A program made the translations under genes and the position numbers. Positions 21,704-32,847 of a stretch of DNA of 64,000 bases are shown in pieces. Below the pieces are notes generated by a model. The model searched no databases. It saw nothing but the letters and a program-made list of their open reading frames with translations, and had not been told where the DNA came from. Position 1 is the first letter of the stretch, and each line of letters opens with the position of its first letter. The DNA comes from Adiantum capillus-veneris (lineage: Eukaryota; Streptophyta; Polypodiopsida; Polypodiales; Pteridaceae), in assembly GCA_014529385.2 (NCBI GenBank), contig CM043949.1, forward strand, positions 144,659,850-144,723,849, in the 5' to 3' direction.

Positions 21704-24635
21704 ATCACCCCAACTTAAGGAATTGAGATGTCCTCATCTCAACCGAAATTGGGGAAATCTTTGCGAAGTGATGCTTCATCCTCCCAGGTGGCGTCTTCAG
21801 TGGGGTAGTCCTTCCATTTTACTAAATGCTCTCTGATAACTCTGTTTCGTAGACTCCTTTCCCTAGTGTCGAGAATACAATCTGGTTGGAGTTTAAGAAT
21901 TCCCTGCTTCTCCATCACAATCTGTTCGTCATCTAGAGTGTGATTGGGATTTGGGATGTAGGATTTTAGAAGACTGATATGGAATACATTATGGACCTTG
22001 AGGTGCTCAGGTAGTTTTAATTTTTAAGCTTGATCACTGATTATTTTTATCACTTCATAAGGTCCACAATATCTAGGGCTTAGTTTTTTGTATTTTCCCA
22101 AGGATAAAGAGCTTCTCTTTGGCCGTACCCTAAGGAATACTTTATCCCCTTGTTTGAAAAACCGATTAGACCGTTTTTTATCAGCATATTTTTTCTGGCG
22201 GTCCTTGGATGCCTGAATGTCTTGTCTTATGGCTTTGGTTTGGGCATCCATATCCTCCAACATTTTCTTTAAAGCTTCTACTTTTGTAGTAGGGTCAGAA
22301 AAGTTTAGGGGTGATATACATTCATGCCCATAAAGAGCATTAAATGGTGACATCCCAATGCTTTTATGAAATGAGGAATTATTGGGGAATTCCACCAGAG
22401 GAAGAAACTGTATCCATTTCCGGGGTTCTCTACTACAGTAGGCCCTAAGGATGTCTTCAATAGCTTGATTTACTCTTTCCGTTTGGCCGTCTGTCTGAGG
22501 GTGATAGGATGTACTGAAACATAGCTGGGTACCTAAGAATTCAAATAAAGATTTCCAAAATTTTGAAGTAAATTTTGCATCTCTGTCACTGACTATTCTT
22601 TTAGGAAGTCAGTGTAATCTGAAGATCTCTTTGATAAATAAACGGCTTATGTCTGATGCAGTGTAAGTTGTTTTTACAGTCATCAAATGGGATACTTTAG
22701 TCAACATATCCACTACCACCATAATGGAGTCGTAACCCCCTTGAATAGTGGGAAGGCCTATTACAAAGTCCATGCTAATGAGTTCCCACTTCATTTGAGA
22801 ATGTCCAGAGGTTGAAGTTTTCCTGGCATCATTACTCCTTCGGCCTTAATCCTTTGACAAGAAAGACATTGTTTGATGTAGCGAAGTATATCTCCTTTCA
22901 TTCCTGGCCAGAAATAGCTTTTCCTTATGGCATTAAGGGTCTTTGCATATCTAGGATGGCCGGAAGTTGGAGAGTTGTGTCCTTCATAAAGGATTAACTC
23001 CTTTAATGTTGGACTTTTAGGAATGTAAAGACGATACTTATAATAGAGAAGCCCATCCTCAAGTGAATAATCCTTGATTCTGTCTTTCACTTTATCTTTT
23101 AGGTCGTGTTGATTAATAACCTGTAGAAGTTTTTGATAATCCTCATCTTCCAGGGAAACCTCCTTAACCTTGTTTAGGATTGGATTGTCGACTGTGGAAA
23201 TAGCCCCAAGAAAAACCTTACACGGCTAAGAGCGTCAACAACCACATTCTCTTTCCCTGGTTTATATTTTATTTCAAAATCATATTCCTGTAAGATTTCT
23301 ATCCATCTTCTCTGCCTCATGTTGAGTGTTTCTTGTGAAAAAATCCATTTTAAACTTTGATGATCAGTGATTAACTGGAACTTTCCTCCTAGAAGATAGT
23401 GTCTCCAGAGTTTTAGAGCATGAATGACAGCTAGAAGTTCCAGATCATGAGTTGGATAATTCAGCTCATGGATTCTTAATTTTTGAGAAGTAAAAGCAAC
23501 TGGTCTACCTTCTTGATTTAAGACTCCTCCTATAGCAAGACCGCTGGCATCTATCACTACTTCAAACTCTTGAGTGAAGTCAGGAAGTTTGAGTACAGGG
23601 GCTGATGTGAGATTTTGTTTTAGTTTGAGGAGACAATCCCAGGTAAGTTTGGCTGTCTTTTTAAGTAGCTGTGTCAAGGGTGCGACAATGACTGCATAAT
23701 CTTTGACGAAGATTCTATACCATCCTGTAATGCCCAAGAATCCTCGAATTTCACTGATGGTTTTGGGTTGTGGCCAGTATATTATATCCTTAATCTTTGC
23801 GGGGTCTACTAGAATTCCTTCAGGGTTTATTATAAAACCAAGATAACTAACTTCGGGCATGAAAAACACACATTTACTCATCTTGGCATATAACTGATGT
23901 TGGCGTAGAAGATGAAGTACTTTACGTACATGGCCTTCATGCTCTTTTTCATCTTTGGAATATACCAGGATATCGTCGAAAAACACCAAAACAAAATCAT
24001 CCAAATATTCTATGAATATATCCTGCATGAGACGGTTAAAAGTAGTTGGAGCATTCGTAAGACCAAAAGGCATCACGATGAACTCATAATGCCCATAGCG
24101 GGTGTTGAAAGCAGTTTTGTAAATATCTGCCTCCTTAATCCGGATTTGATGGTAACCTGATCTAAGATCAATTTTTGTGAATACCTTGGCTCCATGTAAT
24201 ATACCAAGAAATTCGTTGATGCGAGGAATAGGATACTTATTCTTTACCGATACATGGTTAAGTCCCCTATAATCGATGCAGAGACGTAAAGATCCATCCT
24301 TCTTCTTTTGGAATAGAACAGGCGCTCCCCAACGTGAAATGCTTGGTCTTATGAATCCTTGTTCAATAAGCTGACGAAGCTGTTTTTCTAATTCAATAGC
24401 TTCAGGGAGGGACATTTTGTAGGGTCTTTTTGAAATTGGTTCACTACCTGGAAAGGTTTCTATTTCGTGGTCTATATCCGTTGGAGGAGGTAAATTTGAG
24501 AGTTCTTCCAGAAATATATCCAAAAATTCCTTAAGCCATTCTAGAGTTGTGTTGTCCCTTGAATTATCTGCCTTATTAAGTTTTACTACAAAGATCTGTT
24601 GCCCCTTGCGTAACCCCTTCAGAAGTCGACTAGCC
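21704..24635 (-). pseudogene. Element D pol: RT, RNase H, integrase, chromodomain
   Basis: RT is in 23174-24635, with motif [13 protein letters not shown] and motif [11 protein letters not shown]. RNase H follows ([36 protein letters not shown]). Integrase has the HHCC finger (HNSPTSGHPRY ... CLSCQ, 22791-23090), then the core with [16 protein letters not shown] and DGQTERVN, so D, D and E are present. The C-terminal part carries a chromodomain (VKWKDYPTEDATWEDE, about 21730-21815), which in chromoviruses guides integration to marked chromatin. Breaks are frameshifts near 23100-23170 and 22790, a TGG-to-TGA stop at 22609-22611, and a TAA at 22024-22026. The catalytic residues survive but the frame does not, so it is inactive. 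The apparent N-terminus MSKDIKVS is read-through from the DNA element. Confidence 0.9.
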
Positions 24636-24639
24636 TTAA

Positions 24640-25965
24640 CACTAGAATGGTAACATGACACTTTTATGTCCTTGGACACTTTTGTGTCCTGTTAAGTGAC
24701 CATTTTGCTTGAATTATTTAAGGAGTATGAAAATGAATTTCAAGGTGCTATATTTCCACAAAGCTGCCTTATGAGCTGAACATTTGGAGTATCGATCTCA
24801 CCATTAACCTTACTCTTGCACAACATTTTTGAACCTAAACTGTGTGAAAAAACGGGTCCTGTTTTTGGCTTTTTTTTTCAATTTTTGGCAACTATACCAC
24901 TCTAAACTTCATGTTTGTGAGGTTTCGATGGCTAGAGGTTAGCCCTTCATAGGTCTGAACATGTTTTGATGCTTGTAGGGAGAGCTAAGTGTTAAAATTG
25001 AAAGTTATGACCAATTTACAAGAATTGCATAATCCTGTTTTTTGGTCAAAATTAGCACTTTATGATTTTTTTTGGTGGCTTTCTTGATATCCAAATTCAA
25101 TTTTGATTGTGTAAGTGTAATGTATAACATAAAGCTAATCTTCCTTGAGTTTTGGGGGACCTAATATGCTATATAGCATAGTATATGATGACGGTTGAGC
25201 TTTTTGATTGCTGAAGAATACGATACATTTTAGAGTAGCAAGTATAACTTACTCAATATTGCTAGTTTCTTAGGCCAATTGTGTGTATTTTGTAGGTATT
25301 AACCATATCTAATCATAGACTACAAACTTGGCTACATATTGAGTAGTTTCTATGGGTTTCTAGAGGTCAAAATGCTAAACCTAGTTTTTTGAGGTTTGCT
25401 GTATTTAGCACTTTATCATTGCCCCCAAGGTTCCAATTGTAAGAGATCCATTATCCTTTTGAAATGGTCCATGTCTCCTTTTGAATCCAAAGGCCCAAAG
25501 GGAACCAAGAAAACATGTATATAGTATCTGTATTGAGCGTGACTATAGAAACTTTGATGATAGGTCCGTAGAATGGCAAAAATGCAACTTTTTTGTACTT
25601 ATTTTCTTTGCCCAAAACAAAATTAGTGAGGTAAAAGCAACCATATGTTTTGGTCACCAACCCATTGAAGTTAATGGGGCATTTTATCTCATGTCCTACA
25701 AAAATCCCCACTCTTATTTATATGCAATCAACCGTAAGAAATTGTTGTTTTGGGCAAAATGCACTGGTCCATCAAATTTGGAGCCTTGTAGTGACCAAGT
25801 GATGAGAAAAATTACAAGTTTCTCATTTTTTCCATATGTAGTAGTTATTGAACTATAAGCTCATGAAAGGATTTTTCAAAATGAGTGGATCTACTATGGT
25901 TTAGGAATTTTTTCCCAAAACCCTGAAAGGACACTTTTATGTCCTGTTAGGTTACCATTCTAGTA
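24640..25965 (+). mobile_element. TTAA-flanked DNA element, copy 1 (1326 bp)
   Basis: TTAA lies on both sides (24636-24639 and 25966-25969). Ends are CACTAGAATGGTAA and, inverted, TACTAGAATGGTAA. Just inside each end is a near-palindromic block of the type GGACATAAAAGTGTCC, found twice at the left end. It is an inverted copy of 38623-39962. There is no transposase; an ORF at 25481-25858 is shared with copy 2 but looks non-coding. It is inserted between protease and RT of element D. Confidence 0.85.
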
Positions 25966-25969
25966 TTAA

Positions 25970-27010
25970 CTAAATGAGCCTTAGGCTTCCCATTTGATCC
26001 TTGTACTAACGTTTCTTTGCCTAAGTGATTTTTGAAGGTTAGGTTCCCTTGAGCACAGTGAATTTGAGCTTGTTTTTTGATTAACCAATCCATTCCTAGA
26101 ATACCATCATAAATCCTACTGGTAGAGTCCGAAAGTAAGATGAGGTAAGGGTTCCTCCTAGTTCAAACTCAACTTCCCCGGATGTAAATTGAGATAGAAC
26201 CTCTTTCCCATTTGCTAGTTCTACCACTAATTTCTGGTGGGATATTGGTTGAATTTAAGTTTCCTTAAACATTTAGGGGAGAGAAAAGAGTGTGTGCTGC
26301 CACAATCTATAAGTAGTTCAAATTTTTCACCTTCTTTGCTTGCAGTGGTTTGGATGATATCATACTGTTGTCGAGCTCCAGGGTTATCCTTCGTTGATTT
26401 CCTTGGTTGTAATTTCCCCTTGCTCTTCCTCTAAAGTTATTGTAGTTGTAATAGCTCCTTGCAAGGGGGTTTCCTTCAGCTGTAAGTGGTTTAGCTCTTA
26501 GAAGAGCATCTTGAATAGATATGGGTCTCATAGCTTCCAAGCGGATACTTAAAGGTTTTTTTAGACCCTGACAGAAACGAGCAATCTCTTATTCCATAAC
26601 GTCGTAAAGACACATATTTGATGTAGTACTCTTCCAAAGTAAGCCCTAACTGTTTGAGGGCGAAGAATTCATTCATTTTAATAGCTTGGTGAGCTGGAGG
26701 AAGATATCTTTCTTTCACTGCCTGCTTCATTCTTTCCCAGGAGGGACTAATGGAAGGGTTATCTCTACAATATTGTTTCCACCAGATTTTTGCATATCCG
26801 GTGAGTCGAAACATTCCTAACATTGCCTGATTTTCCAAAGCAGTTCTTGCTGCCAAGAAATAATCATCCTTGGCGTCGAGTCAGGCTTCGGCATCACGTT
26901 CTAAGTTGGTTCCCTCTCCCTTGAAAGTTGGGGGTTGAACTTGTTTTAACAGTAGTTTCTTTTCTTGGGTGGGAGTGTAGAGGCTTTTTGCATTACTTGA
27001 GTTTTTAATT
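25970..27010 (-). pseudogene. Element D gag and protease remnants
   Basis: On the minus strand, gag includes FRLTGYAKIWWKQYC (26491-26856) and a Gly/Arg/Asn-rich nucleocapsid stretch (26307-26540) with FRGRARGNYNQGN. The protease active-site region lies near 26300 as LLIDCGSTHSLF, so D-C-G-S replaces the usual D-[ST]-G-A. Stops and frameshifts separate the pieces. Gag forms the particle; the protease would mature it. RT follows across the TTAA-flanked element. Confidence 0.8.
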
Positions 27011-27823
27011 AATGAAAATCTTTTAGTGATAACACTACTTTTGTTTTCTCATGCAAGTTTTCTACTCTATATACTCTTAAAATTTTGAATGAAAACAGAA
27101 ATCTGACAATCACTATCACCATCTCAATTAAACTACACAAATCATGTCATAAAACCATGGTATATACAAGAGTTAATACAACACTGACTCATACTATATA
27201 CAAGATGGACTCATGCGATATACAATGTGTAACTCTCTATATCTAAATCCTCTTTACCACTGGTGGGTCTGACAGGGGATCAAAAAATATGACATCTTTT
27301 GGTCCCCTAAATTTTGGGCCTACTCTCATGGGTCTGATACAACCTGGGTATATTACTTTGGCTACCTGATCATATACCCACTAATTTTGTGACACGTCTA
27401 TCCCATCTATAATAATGGTCTGATCTGGATCTTCAGTCCCACTGAAAAAGAAAACTTCGATGTTCTGAAGTGTTTCTGTCCACTTGAGTCTTTTCAAATT
27501 GAGTGCCAAATCTTCTACCTGTCCCGCATCAATCAAGAAAATTCCGCCAAACTCTGACCAACTGATTCCCAATGTAGGAGGAAGGGAAAACATTACATCT
27601 AATAATTGCATAATGCTCTTGCGAAATAAAAAGTTATTGGAGTTGCAAGCAACCTCCAAATGATGTTGAAAATCATAAACTTTCGGTAAGCTTGGCGGAT
27701 ATTTTCCTGTATTGATAGGGAAATTCTCATTTCACAATATACCATAATTAAAAATACAATATAACTTGTGCCTATTTTTCTTCAACTTTTGCCCTCCTAA
27801 GGTCAGGACCTTATTAAACCATG
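27011..27823 (-). other. 5' leader of element D with an unassigned ORF
   Basis: Between PBS and gag lies about 0.8 kb. A 92-codon open stretch on the minus strand (27381-27659, containing SWSEFGGIFLIDAGQVEDL) extends upstream without a stop for some 20 more codons. I recognise no domain. It could be a captured host fragment or an N-terminal gag region. The rest of the leader has no gene. Confidence 0.45.
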
Positions 27824-27835
27824 CTCTAATACCAC
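27824..27835 (-). other. Primer-binding site of element D (tRNA-Met)
   Basis: The minus strand reads TGGTATTAGAGC, one base off the tRNA-Met PBS TGGTATCAGAGC (C to T). It lies two bases inside the 5' LTR that starts at 27838. Confidence 0.88.
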
Positions 27836-27837
27836 TT

Positions 27838-29384
27838 GTAAGGTCCCCAAAACCCGCCGACACCAAAACAGGATGGGACCATCCACAGGTCTCTAGGCCT
27901 ACTAAAGTCAGAGTCCTTAAACAAGGAAAATTCCAGGGAATTCACCCTTACCATTGACAATGGTTTAGGTTTACAGCCCTAGAAAGAGACCTAGTCCTGT
28001 CTCGCAGTGGAAACGGGACCATAATAATAATAAAAAACTAAACTATTCCGGCCCTAAAACTTCCATCCTTAGATTAAGGTTTCCTTAGCCAACGCTTTTT
28101 TCCCCCTAACATGTGTGAGGGCACAGCCGTTGGTGTATTCCCCTTTCAAGTGAAGAAGTTTCTAAACAATTTAGTGTGCGGGAATGGATAGTTACTTGAC
28201 TAATCAGGTCCACCCATCCATGATTGACAACCTTAGTCACCACCCCACACTCACACATGATTTTTGTGTTGTTTAATTACTACCACATTCTTTTCACAAT
28301 TAAAACAATGATTCCTTTTAACTTTTAAAACTGAATTTCATTAAGACAACCTTTGAAAACAGAATTGAAAACATTCTTTCAGTAAACAAACATCTTTAGA
28401 CTTAAGACAAAGTACTGTCATTCTGAAGTATCTCTGACCAGTACTCGCTTGTCTCAAGACCATCTATACAGGGGTGAAAAAAAATGGCTTTATAAAAATT
28501 GGGGTGGAAAAAACCATTACCCAAAGTTCGGGCATCCACACGCCAACCGGTTGTCCATACAACCGGGCGGTTCGTCTAGGATAAACTTGAAATCTTAAGT
28601 AATATCCACAAACATAAACAAGCACGGGGTAAAGACTCCACGCGCACTGAGAAACCAACTCATCCATGATGAAATCACCATCATTGCTCATTACCCGGAG
28701 TAAAATATTCCAAGGAATCAGAGGTGTCTTGAGACAAGCTGTCTTAAGGATGGTCAAACATTTCTTTCCTAGGTCAATCAGTCATAACCCAATCATTTCT
28801 TTCCTATTTACAATCATTGCTTGTTGGTTTCTTGGAAGTTACCTTCCATTTACAACCAATTTATCCTTCCTAACCCTTACGTATGCAATGCTAACTTAAA
28901 AATAAACTTTAAAAGATTTAAGTGAACAAAATAGAAATCCATCTGGGACTGCTCGTCCATGTGCTGCTCCGCTGGAGCCTGCAGACTTTCCTCCATTGGC
29001 CTATGGCTAGGCCCAACCTCATGGTCATTAGTGGATTTATTTCTTTTGTTGCTAATATCCTCTTCCTCGGTAAGAGGAAGAGGATATTATTTCCTGTAAA
29101 CTTTCCTCTGTTGGCCTATGGCTAGGCCCAGCCTCATGGTCATTAGTGGCTTTATTTCTTTTGTTGCTAATATCCTCTTCCTCGGTAAGAGGATTTCCTA
29201 TGGTTCTCTTTGGAGCCATATCGGCGGCCTTATAAAAAGACTTAATCGATTAAAGGTTTAATTGAATAATCTCTTTTCTTCTTTTTTACCCAAAAATAAG
29301 GATTTTTGGAGTAAGTAGGTATCCTTCATAGTTAATTGGATGATATATTTCTCCTGTAACTTCCTTGTACCATTAGGTAGGGAA
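27838..29384 (-). repeat. Element D 5' LTR, interrupted
   Basis: It matches 17598 to about 19035 of the 3' LTR, then homology stops abruptly at about 29379. Unlike its partner it has a 115-bp internal duplication (about 28980-29200, with ttggcctatggctaggccca twice). The missing 2.7 kb should lie beyond element E, outside this window. Confidence 0.82.
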
Positions 29385-30795
29385 TGGGGTCTAAGGGCGC
29401 CTCTTTATCTACCATGGGATTAAAAAGGAGATTATGGAAGGGGCAAATGGGTGGATGCCATGTGGACTGAAATGGTGAGTATGGCAGGGCCTAAAAATAA
29501 GTGGTCAAACTTGTACTCTTTTATAAAATACAAAAAGAAAATCTCTTATAAATTTTAAAAAAAGAACTTTTCTCTAAATAATTGAGTAAAAACCAATCCT
29601 TTCTCTCTACTGGCTGCCAGTTTCTCCCCCCCTCTCTCCTAAAAGGGGTCCCCTCCAAAAATGTGTTGATCATTCCCTCCCTCTCTCTCTATTCTACCAT
29701 CTCTCACTTCTCTTCACTTCACCTTGTTTCTCTTTCCTTCCTTTCAGTTTTCCCTCCCAAAAGCTCTGCAGTAGAAGTTTGAACCTCCTTTCCCTCCTCA
29801 AGATTAGTGCATTCTTGAGGGCTGCATTCTCCTCAGATTAAAGTTCTCCAGTACTCCATGGGATTCACTAAACACCTCTAGCTAAAGCTGAAGTCTACAG
29901 CATATCCTTCTACTACATCATCCCTCTTTTTTTCCTCAACAGGTTTCTTGCTCCTTCTCCATTAAGCTCTCTAGAGAGGATCTACTTCCCTCTCAAGGTT
30001 TGCAACATTTCTTCCACATTAAGACAACAAGCATGCGGAACAATATAGAAGTAAGTGGAATCCTTCACCTTTATGTACCATCAAGATTCTTGCTCTTTAT
30101 ACAGTCGAGAACATGGATGTGCAATGTCTAATCATAAGTGTTTGTGTGCAGGCTGTGCCACTATTTCCCATGGCATCATCAGGTGCTCGACGACATAGGA
30201 GTGTCATTGACTCCTTTTCATGCAGCTATGTACAAGATGACAATGGATATTGGGTGACGATGGAGTTAAAACGAATGATGTGGGTGACAATGCATCCCAG
30301 ATCAAGAGGTGCACACAAGGTCTCAAGGAGACACATGGCTTCTTGAGAACACGATTGGAAGGGAAGAATCATGAAGTTCAAGCAAACACAAGACGGCAAG
30401 AGGCTTGCAAAGGTGCAACATGCATATGTTTCTTCACAACTGAAGCTAGAGACAACAGTGGCTCCATCGAGGTTTGTTGCAAATTGTAATTTTTACTCAT
30501 CTTGCAAGTTTTTCGGTTATCTATTTAGTACTTCTGCCTTGTTGTTGGATCCCAATAGTGGTATAAGTTCCCTTTGTAATGCCAATGATGTCTACCGTCT
30601 TTATCCAATTGTTTGGATTATGTATAGATTTATTAGTTGGTCAGGACGCAATGCGTTTCCACTTTGTAATTATGATGAGTAGAACTCAATTAAAACCCCA
30701 TGTACATTTTGAGCTAAGGTGACTAAAGTATAAAGGTCACCTTAGAACCATTTTTGAATACCGTTATTTTTTATTAATTCTGCGTCGTACGGGTC

Positions 30796-30880
<85 letters not shown>

Positions 30881-31158
30881 TCTTATCCTCTTCGCTACGT
30901 GCATCTCCCTCACCGGATTGACGAAGCGACCACACCATCGCGGTAGCCTCCCCGAGAGCTACGCGTCCACGCCACGCATTCGCATCTTTGAGCTGTTCAC
31001 GAGCGATCCTTCCACGAGCTTGTTTTGCTTGTAAGTAGCACAAACAGTGTCTGTTTTCGCCTCTGTGCACCTACTGGTTAGTCATGTCGCCGGATGACAA
31101 GTATGTTGTTTGTATCGTGCTTGTGAGCATGAAGAGGGGAGTAGGTTGTCCTAAAACA
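29385..31158 (+). repeat. Probable 5' LTR of element E
   Basis: This stretch lies between the break in the D LTR and the E primer-binding site. It ends in CA at 31158; the start TGGGGTCTAAGG at 29385 is a guess from where D homology ends. It has pyrimidine-rich stretches (29620-29760), a possible TATA signal tataaagg (30729-30736) and an 80-bp GA microsatellite. Short ORFs near 30113-30682 match nothing I know. The 3' partner is outside the window, so limits are provisional. Confidence 0.5.
30798..30877 (+). repeat. (GA)40 microsatellite
   Basis: There are about 80 bp of uninterrupted AG/GA repeat within the probable E 5' LTR, shortly after a TATA-like motif. Confidence 0.97.
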
Positions 31159-31159
31159 T

Positions 31160-31177
31160 TGGCACCATTGCCGGGGA
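31160..31177 (+). other. Primer-binding site of element E (tRNA-Asp)
   Basis: TGGCACCATTGCCGGGGA differs at two positions from TGGCGCCGTTGCCGGGGA, the complement of the plant tRNA-Asp 3' end; both differences are G to A. It follows the putative LTR end by one base. Confidence 0.8.
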
Positions 31178-32847
31178 CACAAGACCTTAAGTAGGGAGAT
31201 CTACGTCACTCGTGTGATGGTTATCTTACTTTAGTTTCGACTAGAGAGAGCTTAAACTTTTAGATCAAGATCCAAGAGAGGGTAACCTGAGGTCTAGCGG
31301 ATAGCCAGGAAGCCTGTGTCTTGCCGAGGGTTTGTGACTAGTTAGATTTAGTTAGGTAGGATAATGTGGAGTTATGGTTTTATGATTTTGAGTGCTTGTT
31401 ATGGTTGTGTAGAAATAGTGTAGAAAAACGCTATAAAAACGCAAAATAAACAAAAAGAAGAAACAATGAGGCTGTTTTCTTGCCTTGAAAGAAAAACCCA
31501 CACCATATACTCTTTAAGGGTGTGAATAGAGTAGACATTTGGATTTATGATCCAGCGCTTGAGAAACGTTAAAATGCGACCAAAACCAACAAAAAGAAAC
31601 AAGGGATTGCCATAAGAAAACAATAAGTGAACCTACGAGGCCAAAAAGAGATATAACCACTAGCCTGGGACAAATTGATTGTGTCCTGATGTACAACTGA
31701 TATTCACAAGCTTAAGTTGAAGTGTCATCAAATTTGCATCACTTTAAGTGCATTTGAGTTGTGAATTTGCCATAAAAAAGTGAAATTTGTCAAGTGTTTG
31801 AGTCCAAGGTCAAAATGAGTCCAAATTCAGTGAAACTCAGGGGATAGACTTATATGGGCACAGGGAACACAACTGTCCAAAAACATTAAAAAAATCACAT
31901 CCCAGTTGCTCTTTGGTGAGTCTATCGTGATAGACTAGTGATTTGGAGATAGACTAACAATCTGGAAAAACCCTTTATACCAATGGTTGAACACATCCAT
32001 ACAAGGGTGCTCACAAAAATTGAGTGAATTTGGACACCATCTTGACCACCAAACCTCAAGAATGGTGTTAGAGTCTGAATTTAGAGACATAGTCGCAAGA
32101 AGGTTTTGACCAAATGGCCAAACAGTGCACAAACTATACAGGGAGTGGGGAAACTAGCTGTGGAGGGAACTTGTGAAAAAGGCCAACACTGGAGAAATTT
32201 GTCAGTCTATCACGATAGACTGGGGAAGTAGGGGCTAGGGACCTTATTTTTCAAATCCCTCCTAGGGATAGCTTTAGCAGAGCCTAAATAGCATACACAC
32301 CAAATTTCAAGGTGTTTAGATCACTGAAAGTGAATCTAAGGCCCAGATAGAGAATAAGGCTCTGACAAAAACACTAAAATTGGCCCAAAACCCAAACCAA
32401 GTGTCAAAATTTCATAAAACTTGAGGGATAGACTCTAGAGAATAAGGGGAACCCAAAGGTGAAGTCACAATTGTAAATTGACTTATACTGAGGAATCTGT
32501 CAGTCTATCGCGATAGACTCAGAAAGAGGTGATTCAGACTGCAAATTGTGACTATACAGTTAGGACATACTTGTCACATAGACCCCAGCCCTCATTTCAC
32601 ATTTAAATTGGACCACCAGAAGACCCTGAAACACCCATTGGGGAGAAAAACACAAATTGGCTAGACTGACCAGTTGTCATAAAAAATTTATTGATTTACA
32701 TAATTGAAAGATTTTTTCCTGGTTCAAGGAAGCCCTTGTGAACAAACTAACCATACATGTGTAGATTCTAGAAGGAGATCATCACAATGCTGAGCAGGCA
32801 GGAGAAGTCCAAGTAAGCTTTAAGTTCGCAATACAGCTTTGAGTCTT
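31178..32847 (+). other. Leader of element E with three palindromic hairpins
   Basis: There is no gene here. An 18-bp palindrome of the type AGTCTATCGCGATAGACT occurs at 31919-31936 (one change), 32204-32221 (one change) and 32502-32519 (perfect), about 285-298 bp apart. Weakly similar flanking text (for example ggatagact near 31843 and 32427) suggests diverged repeats. Such stem-loops in a retroelement leader could serve RNA dimerisation or packaging; this is inference. Confidence 0.75.

Larger units (their letters stand above)
17598..29384 (-). mobile_element. Element D: Ty3/gypsy chromovirus with 4.1-kb LTRs
   Basis: The 3' LTR is 17598-21703, the PPT follows at 21704, pol and gag lie on the minus strand, and the PBS is at 27824-27835. 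The 5' LTR starts at 27838 and is cut near 29384 by element E. Gene order on the minus strand is gag, protease, RT, RNase H, integrase, chromodomain, which is the chromovirus layout; very long LTRs and a tRNA-Met PBS fit a Tekay-like clade. The expected TSD copy before the 3' LTR is ggatc (17593-17597); its partner must lie beyond the window. Frameshifts and stops show it is inactive. A TTAA-flanked DNA element sits between protease and RT. Confidence 0.88.

Noticed and set aside
25481-25858. ORF shared by both TTAA elements (also 38730-39014 minus), about 80 matching residues
   Set aside because: Differences between the two copies are mostly amino-acid changing, with no sign of constraint, and the opposite strand is equally open. 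It looks like shared non-coding sequence rather than a gene.
24640-25965. Simple assignment of the TTAA elements to CACTA (En/Spm)
   Set aside because: The ends read CACTA, but a 3-bp duplication is not present (TAA on one side, TTA on the other) while TTAA matches on both sides of both copies. Left unclassified.
30113-30682. Possible host gene in the presumed E 5' LTR
   Set aside because: Short overlapping frames without a shared reading frame, domain or clear splice pattern; position between the D break and the E PBS favours LTR sequence.
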